A DNA stretch of 64,000 nt from Oscillospiraceae bacterium (GCA_009784625.1 WRBI01000006.1:1-64000), one strand, 5' to 3'; positions 7,969 to 16,723 are shown, numbered from the stretch's first letter. The notes: generated by a model not told the origin, from the letters alone. Made by a program: numbers and translations.

Positions 7969-8713
7969 AATAAAACACATCGTTCAGGTAAAGCCCGCAG
8001 GCCGGGGCTGTTTTTCCGGCTTTGCTTCGATTTTTGCTCTCAATGATGGCGGGCAGACAGCCGGGCGGCAGTTTCCCCCGGCCAATATCGATGAGTGTGC
8101 CGACCATGATTCGAACCATCTTATAGAGAAAACCGTCCCCGCGCACGATGAAGTGGATGTACTCGCCCTCCCGCACAACCCGAAATGACACAATCGTCCG
8201 CACTGTGTCTTGTATATCCCCGCCTTTAGCCTGAAACGCGGCGAAATCGTGTTTCCCGACAAACGCCTGCGCCTGCCCATCCAGCAGTTTTTCATCCAGC
8301 GGGAAGCCGAACCGGTAGCTGAGCTGTGGCGAAAACGGGTCTTTAATCCGCGAGTTGCGCAGTTTGTAAAGATATTCCTTGCCGGCTGCGCTGTACCGCG
8401 CGTGGAAGTCAGGCGGCACTTCTGCAATATCAACAGCGGCGATGTCTTCGGGCAAAAAACGGTTGAGCGCCAGCAGCAGTTTGCCCGGCGCGATCTTGCT
8501 TGTCGTTTTCAGCGAAAGGCAGTACTTGTTGGCGTGTACGCCCGCGTCGGTCCGCGAACAGCCTTTGATCTGCCCCCGATCACCGGTAATCTGCTCAAGC
8601 GCGTCCTGAAAGGCGGTACAAACGCTCAGCGCATTGATCTGCACTTGAAAGCCGGCGTAACGCGTCCCCGCAAAGCGCAGTGTGATCAACAAATTCCGCT
8701 CCCGCCCACTCAC
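7967..8713 (-). CDS. truA: tRNA pseudouridine(38-40) synthase
   Basis: Isomerises uridines 38-40 of the tRNA anticodon arm. The 248-residue protein has the catalytic aspartate D56 in GCSRTDAGVHA and the TruA signature FAGTRYAGFQ near residue 14. HFIVRGDGFLYKMVRIMVGTL forms the conserved C-terminal block. The start overlaps the end of ecfT by 4 nt, so it is translationally coupled to the ECF transporter genes, a frequent Firmicute arrangement. The stop codon lies at the edge of an intergenic repeat. Confidence 0.96.
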   Translation of the reverse strand: MSGRERNLLITLRFAGTRYAGFQVQINALSVCTAFQDALEQITGDRGQIKGCSRTDAGVHANKYCLSLKTTSKIAPGKLLLALNRFLPEDIAAVDIAEVPPDFHARYSAAGKEYLYKLRNSRIKDPFSPQLSYRFGFPLDEKLLDGQAQAFVGKHDFAAFQAKGGDIQDTVRTIVSFRVVREGEYIHFIVRGDGFLYKMVRIMVGTLIDIGRGKLPPGCLPAIIESKNRSKAGKTAPACGLYLNDVFY

Positions 8714-9543
8714 AGTTCGGACACCATCCCAGCCAGGTCAATCGCATAGATATTGGCGGCGATTACCGCGCTGAAGAAGGCCGCGGTAAATGCGACAGCC
8801 GCCGCGTCGATCCAGGATACTTTGAGGATGCGCATCCGGGTGCGGCCCTCGCCGCCGTGGTAACACCGGCACTCCATAGCCAGGGCCAGCTCCTCCGCCC
8901 GGCGGAAAGCCGAGACAAAAAGCGGGATCAAAATTGGCAGCATAGCGCGTATCCGCTGAAAGATATTGCCCGACTCAAGGTCGGCCCCTCTGGCTTTTTG
9001 AGCGGACATGATCTTTTCGGTTTCTTCGATCAGCGTGGGAATAAACCGCAGCGCAATCGTCATCATCATGGCCACCTCGTGAACCGGCGCCCCCAGTTTT
9101 TTAAGCGGGGAGAACAGCATCTCGATCCCGTCGGTCAGCGCGATCGGCGAGGTTGTGTAGGTAAGCAGGGCACTGCCCGCAATCAGGCAGAGAATCCGCA
9201 CGCACATAAAGGCGGCCACCCGAATCCCCTCGTCGGTGATTGAGAGGAACCAAAACGACCAGACCACCTCACCGGCCACCAGAAACAGGTTAAAGATGCC
9301 GGTAAAGATGATGATTGGCAAGACCGGTTTTGTACTGCGCAAAATCAGCCGCAGCGAAACGCCGGACGCCGGATAGCTGACCAGCACAAACAATACACCC
9401 ACCGCGAGCGCGAGCGCGTTGCGCGCCGTGAACAGCATAATCAGGTAGACCATTGTCAGGGTCAGCTTGGTGCGCGGGTCCATCCGGTGGATGGGCGACT
9501 CACCCGGAAAATACTGGCCAATCGTTATGTCACTCAGCTTCAT
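8710..9543 (-). CDS. ecfT: ECF transporter transmembrane component EcfT
   Basis: Scaffold of the energy-coupling-factor vitamin importer. It joins interchangeable S-components to the EcfA1/EcfA2 ATPases. 277 residues with about five to six transmembrane helices. The cytoplasmic coupling segment carries the two Ala-Arg-Gly-type motifs: SAQKARGADLE at about 180 and the later charged block near AFRRAEELALAMECR. The start overlaps ecfA2 by 14 nt and its end overlaps truA by 4 nt. Substrate range depends on S-components encoded elsewhere. Confidence 0.93.
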   Translation of the reverse strand: MKLSDITIGQYFPGESPIHRMDPRTKLTLTMVYLIMLFTARNALALAVGVLFVLVSYPASGVSLRLILRSTKPVLPIIIFTGIFNLFLVAGEVVWSFWFLSITDEGIRVAAFMCVRILCLIAGSALLTYTTSPIALTDGIEMLFSPLKKLGAPVHEVAMMMTIALRFIPTLIEETEKIMSAQKARGADLESGNIFQRIRAMLPILIPLFVSAFRRAEELALAMECRCYHGGEGRTRMRILKVSWIDAAAVAFTAAFFSAVIAANIYAIDLAGMVSEL

Positions 9544-10405
9544 TTGGCCTTTTCCTTCCCAGTAATTCGATGATCCGCGCTTTCGCCGACTTGATCGTGT
9601 ACGTTTGCGGGCTGATCTCCACCCCGGCCTGCGCCAAGCGCAAGCAAATCTTGGTCACTTGCGGGACACTCAGCCCCATCTCCTGAAGTTCCCGCGCCCT
9701 TGAAAAGACCGACTCGACTGTGTCGTACATAAAGACCCGCGACTGATTAAGCACCATAACTTTGGCCGCGTACCGCGCGATATCTTCCATATTGTGAGAA
9801 ACCAGCAGAACTGTGTTTGAGCGCTGCTCATGGTACTCTTTGATCTCGCCCAGGATGCGGTCGCGGCCGCGGGGGTCAAGCCCGGCGGTCGGCTCATCAA
9901 GGATGAGCACTTCCGGGTTCATGGCAATCACCCCGGCAATGGCTGCCCGGCGCTTTTGCCCGCCGCTCAGCTCAAACGGCGACTTCTCAAGCAGTTCCGG
10001 TTTAAGTTCGACAAAGGCGGCCGCCTCGCGCACCCGCTTGTCGACTTCTTCTTCGGCCAGCCCCATGTTGGTTGGCCCAAACGCAATGTCTTTGTAAACG
10101 GTATCTTCAAACAGCTGGTATTCCGGGTACTGAAAGACCAGGCCGACTTTAAAGCGAAATCGGCGGATCTCGCGGGGTTTTTCCCAGATGTCTTCGCCCT
10201 CAACGAATATCTTACCGGATGTCGGTTTGAGCAGGCCGTTAAAGTGCTGGATCAACGTGCTTTTACCCGAACCGGTGTGGCCGATCACCCCGACAAACTC
10301 GCCGCGGTTGATCTCAACGTTGATATCCTTAATGGCCGCCTGTTCAAAGACGGTACCAGCCGAATAAATGTGGCTGAGCCCGTCGGTCTTGATAATTGGG
10401 GACAA
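9530..10405 (-). CDS. ecfA2: ECF transporter ATPase EcfA2
   Basis: One of the paired ABC ATPases powering the ECF importer. Walker A is GHTGSGKST near residue 43, the Q-loop lies in LVFQYPEYQLFED, the signature is LSGGQKRRAAIAG, and Walker B is EVLILDEPTAGLDP, with the switch histidine in LLVSHNMED. The Q-loop FQYPEYQLFEDTV and C-terminal coupling region match EcfA2 rather than EcfA1. 291 residues. Separated from ecfA1 by four small genes instead of following it directly. Confidence 0.92.
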   Translation of the reverse strand: MSPIIKTDGLSHIYSAGTVFEQAAIKDINVEINRGEFVGVIGHTGSGKSTLIQHFNGLLKPTSGKIFVEGEDIWEKPREIRRFRFKVGLVFQYPEYQLFEDTVYKDIAFGPTNMGLAEEEVDKRVREAAAFVELKPELLEKSPFELSGGQKRRAAIAGVIAMNPEVLILDEPTAGLDPRGRDRILGEIKEYHEQRSNTVLLVSHNMEDIARYAAKVMVLNQSRVFMYDTVESVFSRARELQEMGLSVPQVTKICLRLAQAGVEISPQTYTIKSAKARIIELLGRKRPNEAE

Positions 10406-10408
10406 GGA

Positions 10409-10585
10409 CTATTCCTCCCGCTTGCTGCTCGCGATTTCTTCATAGATTACCAGCGCTGTGTTTTCAAAAATTGTCGACGAATGCCGGATATCGATCAGCT
10501 TGATTCCTTCGGCAAAAAGAAACGCGTTGATCTCTTTCTCAAGCCGCTGGATGGTAAAGGCTGAAAACCCTTTTACTTTGGCCAC
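10409..10585 (-). CDS. Cse60-like small sporulation protein A
   Basis: A 58-residue protein starting at a GTG behind GGGAGGA: MAKVKGFSAFT, then an LEKEINAFL helix and an IKLIDIRHSS strand, ending in LVIYEE. The pattern (short strand, amphipathic helix ending in N-x-F/W, strand, Ile/Val-Tyr-x-Glu end) fits the Cse60 family, known as a sigma-E-dependent sporulation product of unknown function in Bacillus. A paralogue lies 0.6 kb upstream. It begins two bases before the end of the preceding small membrane gene and ends 3 nt before ecfA2, so it is embedded in the ECF operon. Confidence 0.6.
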   Translation of the reverse strand: MAKVKGFSAFTIQRLEKEINAFLFAEGIKLIDIRHSSTIFENTALVIYEEIASSKREE

Positions 10586-10587
10586 GG

Positions 10588-10818
10588 TTAATCCTCCCAC
10601 TTTTTGGGCGGGCGGTGGCTGGGCGGCTTCTTCTGCTGTTTTTTACCGAACATCGAATCCAGCAAAAGCAGAATCACAAAGTAGGCCGCTGTCGCAACGC
10701 TCGCCGCAGTCAACGAGCGCATCAGCCCGCCCTCGCGGTCAAACATGGTCAGCTCGATCAACAGGTACAACCCGAAAAATACCACCGCACTGATGGCGAA
10801 CCGGACAATCTTAGTCAT
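10588..10818 (-). CDS. small two-helix membrane protein
   Basis: A 76-residue protein from the ATG at 10818 (MTKIVRFAISAVV); the frame is open to 10851, but the shorter start overlaps the upstream stop in a coupling arrangement. Two hydrophobic helices (about 7-23 and 37-53) are joined by a short polar loop containing DREGGL, followed by a Lys/Pro-rich cytoplasmic-type tail (KKQQKKPPSHRPPKKWED). I do not recognise the family. Sandwiched between the zinc-ribbon gene and a Cse60-like gene. Confidence 0.6.
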   Translation of the reverse strand: MTKIVRFAISAVVFFGLYLLIELTMFDREGGLMRSLTAASVATAAYFVILLLLDSMFGKKQQKKPPSHRPPKKWED

Positions 10819-11191
10819 GATGTTCACCCGCGCCGCTGCACTCATCTTCACCGTCGAATTCAGTCATATCATCTGCGCCATCGCGGTCAATGAAGTCACA
10901 CAGCAATTCCTTTGACTTCTCAAGCGCGGCGAAAGGCACGAAGTAGCGGTAGGTTTCGGATAACTCGCCGATGATGATGGCCGCGACCGTGCCCCGTGCC
11001 CTTTGTTTTAAACATGGGATTTCCGCTTGGGCGAGTATCTCTTCAATTCCGCCCGACCAGAGCGCTTCAATGGATAAAACATGGGTGGGGTCGTTGGGCT
11101 TGGGCAATCTCAGCCCGCGGTTTCCGCAATCGGGACACTTGACACAATCCGGGTCACAAAGCATCATACAGTGTTCACAGTACAGCATCAT
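10811..11191 (-). CDS. zinc-ribbon protein with DUF2007-like domain
   Basis: A 126-residue protein. An N-terminal ribbon CEHC..CDPDCVKCPDCGNRG could bind zinc. Residues ~45-100 resemble the small signal-transducing DUF2007 fold (an IEALWSGGIEEILAQAEIP helix region followed by a strand and YFVPFAALEKSKELL). An acidic tail closes it (DGADDMTEFDGEDEC). Function unknown; the combination suggests a regulatory or adaptor protein. AGGAGGGGTGA precedes the ATG and overlaps the stop of the preceding Cse60-like gene. Confidence 0.55.
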   Translation of the reverse strand: MMLYCEHCMMLCDPDCVKCPDCGNRGLRLPKPNDPTHVLSIEALWSGGIEEILAQAEIPCLKQRARGTVAAIIIGELSETYRYFVPFAALEKSKELLCDFIDRDGADDMTEFDGEDECSGAGEHHD

Positions 11192-11200
11192 TCACCCCTC

Positions 11201-11368
11201 CTATTGAGCCGTGCCAAACTTCTCATCATAGACAACCATAACTGAGGCGCAGCCATAGCCAGCCGAGTGCTGAAGTTCCAGTACCTTTATGCTTTCCTGC
11301 GCAATAAAGGCGTTCACCTTCTTTTCCAGCCCTTTTTCGGTCATGGCGCTAAACACTTTGATTTTCAC
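11201..11368 (-). CDS. Cse60-like small sporulation protein B
   Basis: A 55-residue protein, GTG start (11366-11368) behind AGGGGTGA: MKIKVFSAMTEKGLEKKVNAF, IKVLELQHSAGY, VMVVYDEKFGTAQ. It aligns along its length with the 58-residue protein at 10409-10585 (shared K-x-FSA, LEKx-x-NAF, IK-hydrophobic, HS, V-x-Y-[DE]-E). The two are paralogues within one operon. Starts 6 nt after the ecfA1 stop, so it is translationally close to the transporter ATPase. Confidence 0.6.
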   Translation of the reverse strand: MKIKVFSAMTEKGLEKKVNAFIAQESIKVLELQHSAGYGCASVMVVYDEKFGTAQ

Positions 11369-11374
11369 GATTGC

Positions 11375-12223
11375 TCACCCCTTTAACAGCTTAAGCAGCG
11401 CGCCGGCGCACTGTTCTTCGTTTATGATGTCGCCGGGCATTTCAATTCCGGTTTTGCGCAGTTCATAAGCCAGCCGGGTGGCCTGGGGGACATCCAGCCC
11501 CGCTTGTGACAACACCCCGATGTGTGAAAACACCTCGCTTGGCGAGCCATCCAGCAGGATTTTGCCGTCATCCATGACCACCACCCGCCCGGCCTGCGCG
11601 GCTTCGTCCATAAAGTGGGTGATCAATACAATCGTGATGGCATATTCTTCATTCAATGCTATCAGTGTATCCATTACTTCTTGTCTTCCCCGCGGGTCAA
11701 GCATGGCGGTTGGTTCATCCAGAACGATATAATTGGGTCGCATTGCAATCACTCCGGCAATAGCCACCCGCTGCTTTTGCCCGCCTGAGAGCTTGTGGGG
11801 CGCGTGGCGGGCGTATTTTTGCATGTCAACGGCCGCCAATGCTTCGTCTACCCGGCGGCGAATCTCTTCGGACGGCAGCCCCAGATTCTCAAGCGCGAAG
11901 GCCACGTCTTCTTCAACCAAGGTTGCTACAATCTGGTTGTCCGGGTTTTGAAAAACCATCCCGACCCGGCGGCGGATCTCAAGCAGCTTGTCCTCTTCCC
12001 TTGTGTCGATTCCGTCCACCAACACACGTCCCCCGGCAGGGAGGAGAATGGCGTTAAAGTGCTTTGCCAGCGTTGATTTTCCCGACCCGTTATGCCCGAG
12101 CACCACGACGAACTCGCCCCGCCCAACACTGAGATTTACGTCTTCAAGTACGGGCGGTGCGGGCAGCTCACCCTCCTGTTTGGGGTAAGTAAATCTCAAG
12201 TTTTCACATCTGATGATTTCCAC
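11375..12223 (-). CDS. ecfA1: ECF transporter ATPase EcfA1
   Basis: Partner ATPase to EcfA2. Walker A GHNGSGKST near residue 42, Q-loop VFQNPDNQIVATLVEEDVAFALENLG (the VFQNPDNQ form is typical of EcfA1), signature KLSGGQKQRVAIAG, Walker B YIVLDEPTAMLDP, H-loop LITHFMDEA. 282 residues, full length. The start lies directly at the stop of the upstream rRNA methyltransferase gene. In most Firmicutes ecfA1-ecfA2-ecfT are contiguous; here four small genes separate the ATPases. Confidence 0.93.
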   Translation of the reverse strand: MEIIRCENLRFTYPKQEGELPAPPVLEDVNLSVGRGEFVVVLGHNGSGKSTLAKHFNAILLPAGGRVLVDGIDTREEDKLLEIRRRVGMVFQNPDNQIVATLVEEDVAFALENLGLPSEEIRRRVDEALAAVDMQKYARHAPHKLSGGQKQRVAIAGVIAMRPNYIVLDEPTAMLDPRGRQEVMDTLIALNEEYAITIVLITHFMDEAAQAGRVVVMDDGKILLDGSPSEVFSHIGVLSQAGLDVPQATRLAYELRKTGIEMPGDIINEEQCAGALLKLLKG

Positions 12224-13113
12224 TAGTTAAGTGCCTCGCCGTTTATGTTTTCAGATAGCCACAGGGCCGAGCCGCCGCAGGGCAGCACGCCGCCGGTAGC
12301 CGCAACCGGCAGCCCAAGCTCATAGCAGATGACTTTTCCGCCCAGCCGCGGTATAATCAGCAATTCCAGGAGATACTTCATAACCGACGGGCTCAATCCG
12401 GCCGTGTAACTGTTGAGCAGGAAGAACTGTGAATCGCTGTCCAGCAGGGCGGCGGCCTCGTCCAGCAGGGCGTATATGTTGTCTTCCAGTTTCCAAACCT
12501 CGCCGCCCGGCCCCCTGCCGTAGGAGGGCGGGTCCATGATAATCCCGTCATATCGCTGGCCGCGGCGAATCTCCCTGGCCACAAACTTGCGGCAATCCTC
12601 GACCATCCAGCGGATCGGCTTGGCTTTCAGCCCGCTTGCTTCTGCGTTTTGACTTGCCCAGGCGACCATCCCCTTGGACGCGTCCAGATGGCAGACTTTC
12701 GCACCCCGCGCGGCACAGGCCAAAGTCGCCCCACCGGTGTAAGCAAACATATTGAGCACATTCATCCCCAAACCGGTCTGGCCGAGCAGTGCGTCCAGCA
12801 GATCCCAGTTGGCCGCCTGCTCGGGAAAGAGGCCGGTGTGTTTGAACCCGGTCGGCCGGACGATGAATTTAAGTTCCCGGTAGCCGACTGTCCACTGGTC
12901 AGGTACGGGTTTGTGCATCTCCCACTGCCCGCCGCCCGCGTTTGAGCGGTGGTAACTGGCGTGAGCGGCCTTCCAGCTTCTGTGGTTTTGGGGGGAGTTC
13001 CAAATCACTTGCGGGTCGGGGCGGATCAGGGTAATATCCGCCCAGCGCTCCAGCTTTTGGCCGGCCGTCGCGTCGAGTATCTCAAAATCCTTCCAGCAGC
13101 TTGCAATCCTCAT
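12223..13113 (-). CDS. class I SAM-dependent rRNA methyltransferase
   Basis: A 296-residue methyltransferase of the RlmI/RlmK-like Rossmann group. The SAM-binding motif is VLNMFAYTGGATLACAARGA at about 118-137, followed by HLDASKGMVAWASQNA, and the catalytic motif is DPPSYGRGPGGEVWKLE near 194. The family methylates cytosine C5 or guanine N2 in 23S rRNA, but this short form lacks an obvious PUA domain, so the target is uncertain. The first 32 nt overlap the 3' end of glmM in another frame, and the end abuts ecfA1. Confidence 0.85.
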   Translation of the reverse strand: MRIASCWKDFEILDATAGQKLERWADITLIRPDPQVIWNSPQNHRSWKAAHASYHRSNAGGGQWEMHKPVPDQWTVGYRELKFIVRPTGFKHTGLFPEQAANWDLLDALLGQTGLGMNVLNMFAYTGGATLACAARGAKVCHLDASKGMVAWASQNAEASGLKAKPIRWMVEDCRKFVAREIRRGQRYDGIIMDPPSYGRGPGGEVWKLEDNIYALLDEAAALLDSDSQFFLLNSYTAGLSPSVMKYLLELLIIPRLGGKVICYELGLPVAATGGVLPCGGSALWLSENINGEALN

Positions 13114-14464
13114 TGTGGGACAGCCTTTCTTTTAAGCGCTCTACCACGCTGTCACAAAGCGCGGTGATTTCGCCTTTCTCTTTGCCCTCAATCATCACCC
13201 GAATCAGCGGCTCGGTACCGGACGCGCGGACGAGAATCCGCCCGTCACCGCCCAAAGCAGCCTTGGCGTCCTCGATAATCTGCTTAGCGCCGGCATCCAC
13301 ATCCAGCATCGACTTCATAACCGGGTCGGCCTGCATGTTTACAATTACTTGCGGGTAGATATGCATCCGGCCGGCCAGTTCGCTCAGTTTTTTGCCGCTC
13401 TTTTTGAGGATGGAGAGCAATGTGATGGCGGTCAGCTGCCCGTCACCGGTGGCGATAACATCCGGCTGAATCAGATGGCCGCTCTGCTCACCGCCCAAAC
13501 CATAACCCTTGCGCAGCATTTCGGCCAGTACATACCTGTCGCCCACCTTGGTAGTCACCAACTTTATCCCCTGCTCTTCGCAGAATTTGACAAAACCCAG
13601 GTTACTCATAACGGTGGCGACCACTGTGTTTTCTTTGAGTACACCGCGCGCTTTCATATCCATGGCAATGATGGCCATGATTTGGTCTCCGGTGACCAGT
13701 TTGCCGGTTTCGTCCACAGCCAGGCAGCGGTCGGCGTCCCCGTCAAAGGCGATTCCCGCGTGATAGCCGCCCGCCTCGACCCGCTCGACCAGCCCGGACA
13801 TATGGGTTGAGCCGCAATCCCGGTTGATGTTCACTCCATTCGGCTTGTTGTGCATCAGCCGCACATCGGCTTTCAAGCGGGAAAAGGCCTCACCGGCCGT
13901 GGCCACCGCGCTCCCGTTCGAGCAGTCGACCGCAATCTTCAAGCCGGAAAGGTCGCCATCCACCGAGCTGACCAGCCGGTCGATGTATGTCTCGGTCAAG
14001 TTATCTCCGGTGCGGATTCGCCCAAGTTCCCAGCCCCAGCGGATGGTATACGGCTTAACTTTGTCCAGAACAATCTGCTCGATTTCAAACTCCTCAGCGT
14101 CGGTCAGCTTGTGGCCGCCCGGCCCGAAAATCTTGATTCCGTTAAACTCGTAGGAGTTGTGGGATGCACTGAGCATGACCCCGCCGTCGGCATGTGCGCC
14201 GGCAATCAGGTGAGAAACGGCCGGAGTAGGCAGCACACCGCCCAAAACCACCTCAGCCCCCACCGAAGTCAGCCCGGCCACCATAGCCGCCTCCAGCATG
14301 TCGGATGAAATGCGGGTGTCCTTCCCGATTAGGATGGTCGGTTTGCGCCCAATCTGCTCGGCAATGACCATAGCCGCCGCCCGCCCCGCGTTCATGGCCA
14401 GCTTACAGCTTAGCTCCGTATTCGCGATCCCCCGTATTCCGTCTGTACCAAATATTCTGCCCAT
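13082..14464 (-). CDS. glmM: phosphoglucosamine mutase
   Basis: Interconverts glucosamine-6-phosphate and glucosamine-1-phosphate on the route to UDP-GlcNAc for peptidoglycan. Four-domain hexose-phosphate mutase of 460 residues. The start is MGRIFGTDGIRGIAN, the phosphoserine is S101 in LSASHNSYEFNG, the metal-binding loop is AFDGDADRCLAVDE near residue 240, and the C-terminal phosphate-binding loop is RASGTEPLIRVM. A GGGAGG site precedes the ATG. Downstream of ruvB in the ruvCAB block and overlapping the next methyltransferase gene. Confidence 0.96.
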   Translation of the reverse strand: MGRIFGTDGIRGIANTELSCKLAMNAGRAAAMVIAEQIGRKPTILIGKDTRISSDMLEAAMVAGLTSVGAEVVLGGVLPTPAVSHLIAGAHADGGVMLSASHNSYEFNGIKIFGPGGHKLTDAEEFEIEQIVLDKVKPYTIRWGWELGRIRTGDNLTETYIDRLVSSVDGDLSGLKIAVDCSNGSAVATAGEAFSRLKADVRLMHNKPNGVNINRDCGSTHMSGLVERVEAGGYHAGIAFDGDADRCLAVDETGKLVTGDQIMAIIAMDMKARGVLKENTVVATVMSNLGFVKFCEEQGIKLVTTKVGDRYVLAEMLRKGYGLGGEQSGHLIQPDVIATGDGQLTAITLLSILKKSGKKLSELAGRMHIYPQVIVNMQADPVMKSMLDVDAGAKQIIEDAKAALGGDGRILVRASGTEPLIRVMIEGKEKGEITALCDSVVERLKERLSHNEDCKLLEGF

Positions 14465-14487
14465 AATGGCCTCCCAATTTTAGCTGA

Positions 14488-14601
14488 TTGTGTTAAAGCT
14501 GGCAGTTACGGTGTCGCTTTGCGATGATTTTTAAGTACGCCCACACACCGGACTCCTTCACTTTTAATTTCAACTATCAACTAAATTTTATGTCCGCATA
14601 C
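14488..14601. repeat. dispersed structured intergenic repeat, copy 3 (degenerate)
   Basis: Lies between glmM and ruvB. It keeps GCAGTTACGGTG, the first hairpin TCGC-TTT-GCGA and an AT-rich spacer with TTTTTAAGTA. The second hairpin (CCCACACACCGGACTCC) is eroded, and the right arm survives only as CAACTATCAACT. The decayed state suggests an older copy. Confidence 0.6.
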
Positions 14602-14615
14602 ATGCCGTCTATGCC

Positions 14616-15683
14616 TTACTCATCCCCCAGCGTCAACTGCTCATGATGGTTGGTTGGCGGGGTTACTCCCATATGCTGATAAGCCAGAGCGGTGACGATC
14701 CGCCCTCGCGGAGTTTTGCTTACAAAGCCGATCTGCATAAGATACGGCTCACACATGTCTTCCAGCGTGACAGATTCTTCGCCAACCGCCGCCGCCAGTG
14801 TTTCCAGCCCGACCGGCCCGCCGCCGTAATTGCGGATGATGGTGGACAGCATCCGCCGGTCGATTGCGTCCAGCCCAAGTTTGTCCACTTCCAGCCGGTC
14901 GAGTGAGGTTTCCGCGATCTGGCCGGTGATTACCCCTTCACCCAGTACTTGCGCAAAATCGCGCACCCGCTTGAGCAGCCGGTTTGCGATACGCGGCGTG
15001 CCCCGACTTCTTTTGGCCAGCTCCTGTGCGCCCGGCTGGTCACAGGCGACATTCAAAATCCGCGCCGACCGGGTGATGATCGTCCCCAACTCCTCTGGTG
15101 AATAGAGTTCAAGCCGGAGTATCACCCCGAACCGGTCCCGCAAAGGCGCTGTGATCTGCCCGGCGCGGGTGGTTGCGCCCACCAGTGTAAACCGCGGCAG
15201 GTCAAGGCGGATAGACCGCGCGCTCGGCCCTTTCCCAATAATGATGTCGATTACGAAATCCTCCATAGCCGGATAAAGAACCTCTTCCACACTGCGGGAA
15301 AGCCGGTGAATCTCGTCAATAAACAGGACGTCGCCCTCGCTGAGATTGGTGAGCAAAGCGGCCAAATCCCCCGGCTTTTCGATGGCCGGCCCGGAAGTCA
15401 CCCGCAGGTTTACATCCATTGCGTTTGCGATAATCCCGGCTAGCGTGGTTTTTCCTAGCCCGGGCGGGCCGTACAAAAGCACATGGTCAAGGCTGTCCCC
15501 CCGGCCGCGCGCCGCCTCGATAAAGATGGACAGATTTTCTTTGACTTTTTGTTGCCCGATGTATTCGGCCATCGTTTTTGGGCGCAGGGAAGTCTCGCCG
15601 TCATCTTCCGGCAGGATATCCGGGCTGGTCATTCGGTTCTCGAAATCGGTTTCCAGCTCAACGTGTACATTGTCACTCTCCAT
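14616..15683 (-). CDS. ruvB: Holliday junction branch-migration helicase RuvB
   Basis: Hexameric AAA+ motor that drives branch migration with RuvA. 355 residues, full length. Walker A is [13 protein letters not shown] (residues 71-83), Walker [12 protein letters not shown] with DE at 123-124, sensor 1 in [20 protein letters not shown], and the C-terminal winged helix includes [16 protein letters not shown] and [16 protein letters not shown]. It lies downstream of ruvC and ruvA with one small membrane gene between. Confidence 0.97.
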   Translation of the reverse strand: MESDNVHVELETDFENRMTSPDILPEDDGETSLRPKTMAEYIGQQKVKENLSIFIEAARGRGDSLDHVLLYGPPGLGKTTLAGIIANAMDVNLRVTSGPAIEKPGDLAALLTNLSEGDVLFIDEIHRLSRSVEEVLYPAMEDFVIDIIIGKGPSARSIRLDLPRFTLVGATTRAGQITAPLRDRFGVILRLELYSPEELGTIITRSARILNVACDQPGAQELAKRSRGTPRIANRLLKRVRDFAQVLGEGVITGQIAETSLDRLEVDKLGLDAIDRRMLSTIIRNYGGGPVGLETLAAAVGEESVTLEDMCEPYLMQIGFVSKTPRGRIVTALAYQHMGVTPPTNHHEQLTLGDE

Positions 15684-15688
15684 GCCCG

Positions 15689-15976
15689 CTATCCCCCTTT
15701 TTTCAGTGTATCTATCTCAGTTTTGAGGTCGCCGATCATTTCGCTCACAGCCGCAGCGTCTTGGCCGGTGGAGGCCATTTGGTCGTCAAGCGCTTCTAAC
15801 GCATTCGGGTCATCATCTAAAATAGCATCGGCTTTGTCCCGTACTACAGCATCAACTTTATCCTGTATCTGATGCACCGAGCGCAGCAACTTTGACTTGC
15901 GCCATCTTGGCCATAGGTAACTTGCGCTGATCGCCAAAATGATCAGCATAACCAGAATTATCCAATCGCTGTGCAT
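15689..15976 (-). CDS. small membrane-anchored protein between ruvA and ruvB
   Basis: A 95-residue protein with one N-terminal helix (about residues 5-24, [17 protein letters not shown]), then a basic stretch and a long acidic, helical, probably coiled-coil tail with heptad-like Ile/Val/Leu spacing. No family recognised. Gaps of 5 and 11 nt to ruvB and ruvA make it part of the ruv operon. Any link to recombination is only by position. Confidence 0.6.
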   Translation of the reverse strand: MHSDWIILVMLIILAISASYLWPRWRKSKLLRSVHQIQDKVDAVVRDKADAILDDDPNALEALDDQMASTGQDAAAVSEMIGDLKTEIDTLKKGG

Positions 15977-15987
15977 ATTTTCCCCCG

Positions 15988-16590
15988 CTACCGCTTCTTG
16001 GCCAACTTCCGCAGCCCCTGCTTGATCATCTCTTCCACCGGCGTCTCTTCGGGGATGCCCGAAACGGCCAGGGCCGCATCCGTTTGCGAGTAGCCAAGCA
16101 CAACCAGCGCGCTCACCGCCTCGTGGATGTTGCCCGCACTGCGCGCGGCCTGCCCGGCGCTTACCGCCTCTGTTGTGGCGAACGAGCCGCCGCCGACTTT
16201 ATCCCTAAGCTCAAGGATGATCCGCTCGGCCAGTTTTTTGCCGACACCGGGGGCGGCAACCAGCGGCTTGTGGTCCCCCGCCGCCACACAAAGGGCAAAG
16301 CGCTCCGGCGTCATTGAGGATAAAATCCCCAGCCCGATCCGTGCGCCCACCCCGCTCACACCAACCAGCATCTTAAAGCAGTCCAGCTCACCTTTGTCGG
16401 CAAAACCGAACAGCTCGACCGCCTCATTGCGCACCTGCATAAGGGTGTATACCTGCACGGTATCCCCCAGCCGCCCAACCGCGGAAAGGGTGGACAGCGT
16501 TGTCCGGCAAAGGTACGCGACTCCGCCGCACTCGACCGCAATCTGCCCATCTCCGGCCAGTACCAGCGTTCCTTTCAGTGCGTAAAGCAT
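15988..16590 (-). CDS. ruvA: Holliday junction-binding protein RuvA
   Basis: Tetrameric junction-binding protein that recruits RuvB. 200 residues. The N-terminal OB domain starts MLYALKGTLVLAGDGQIAVECGGVAYLC. Two helix-hairpin-helix motifs follow (KMLVGVSGVGARIGLGILS near 88 and VAAPGVGKKLAERIILEL near 123). The C-terminal RuvB-contact domain contains AVSALVVLGYSQTDAALAV. GGAGGATT precedes the ATG. Confidence 0.96.
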   Translation of the reverse strand: MLYALKGTLVLAGDGQIAVECGGVAYLCRTTLSTLSAVGRLGDTVQVYTLMQVRNEAVELFGFADKGELDCFKMLVGVSGVGARIGLGILSSMTPERFALCVAAGDHKPLVAAPGVGKKLAERIILELRDKVGGGSFATTEAVSAGQAARSAGNIHEAVSALVVLGYSQTDAALAVSGIPEETPVEEMIKQGLRKLAKKR

Positions 16591-16611
16591 AGATTAATCC
16601 TCCGGGTTGTT

Positions 16612-16723
16612 ACAATAAGCAATTGTCAATGAATGTATCGCTTCGTGATTCGTTTAAACAATATCCGCGCGGCAGGACTCCACAATTGTCCATTGTCCAT
16701 TGTCAATTGTCAATTGTCAATTG
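16612..16723. repeat. dispersed structured intergenic repeat, copy 4
   Basis: Between ruvC and ruvA. The left arm is short (CAATTGTCAATG), the core hairpin is ATCGC-TTC-GTGAT, the spacer is CGTTTAAACAAT, and the second hairpin region is TCCGCGCGGCAGGA. The right arm repeats TGTCCATTGTCAATTGTCAATTG. The last codons of ruvC (QLTIDN-stop) are written in this arm. Confidence 0.75.
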
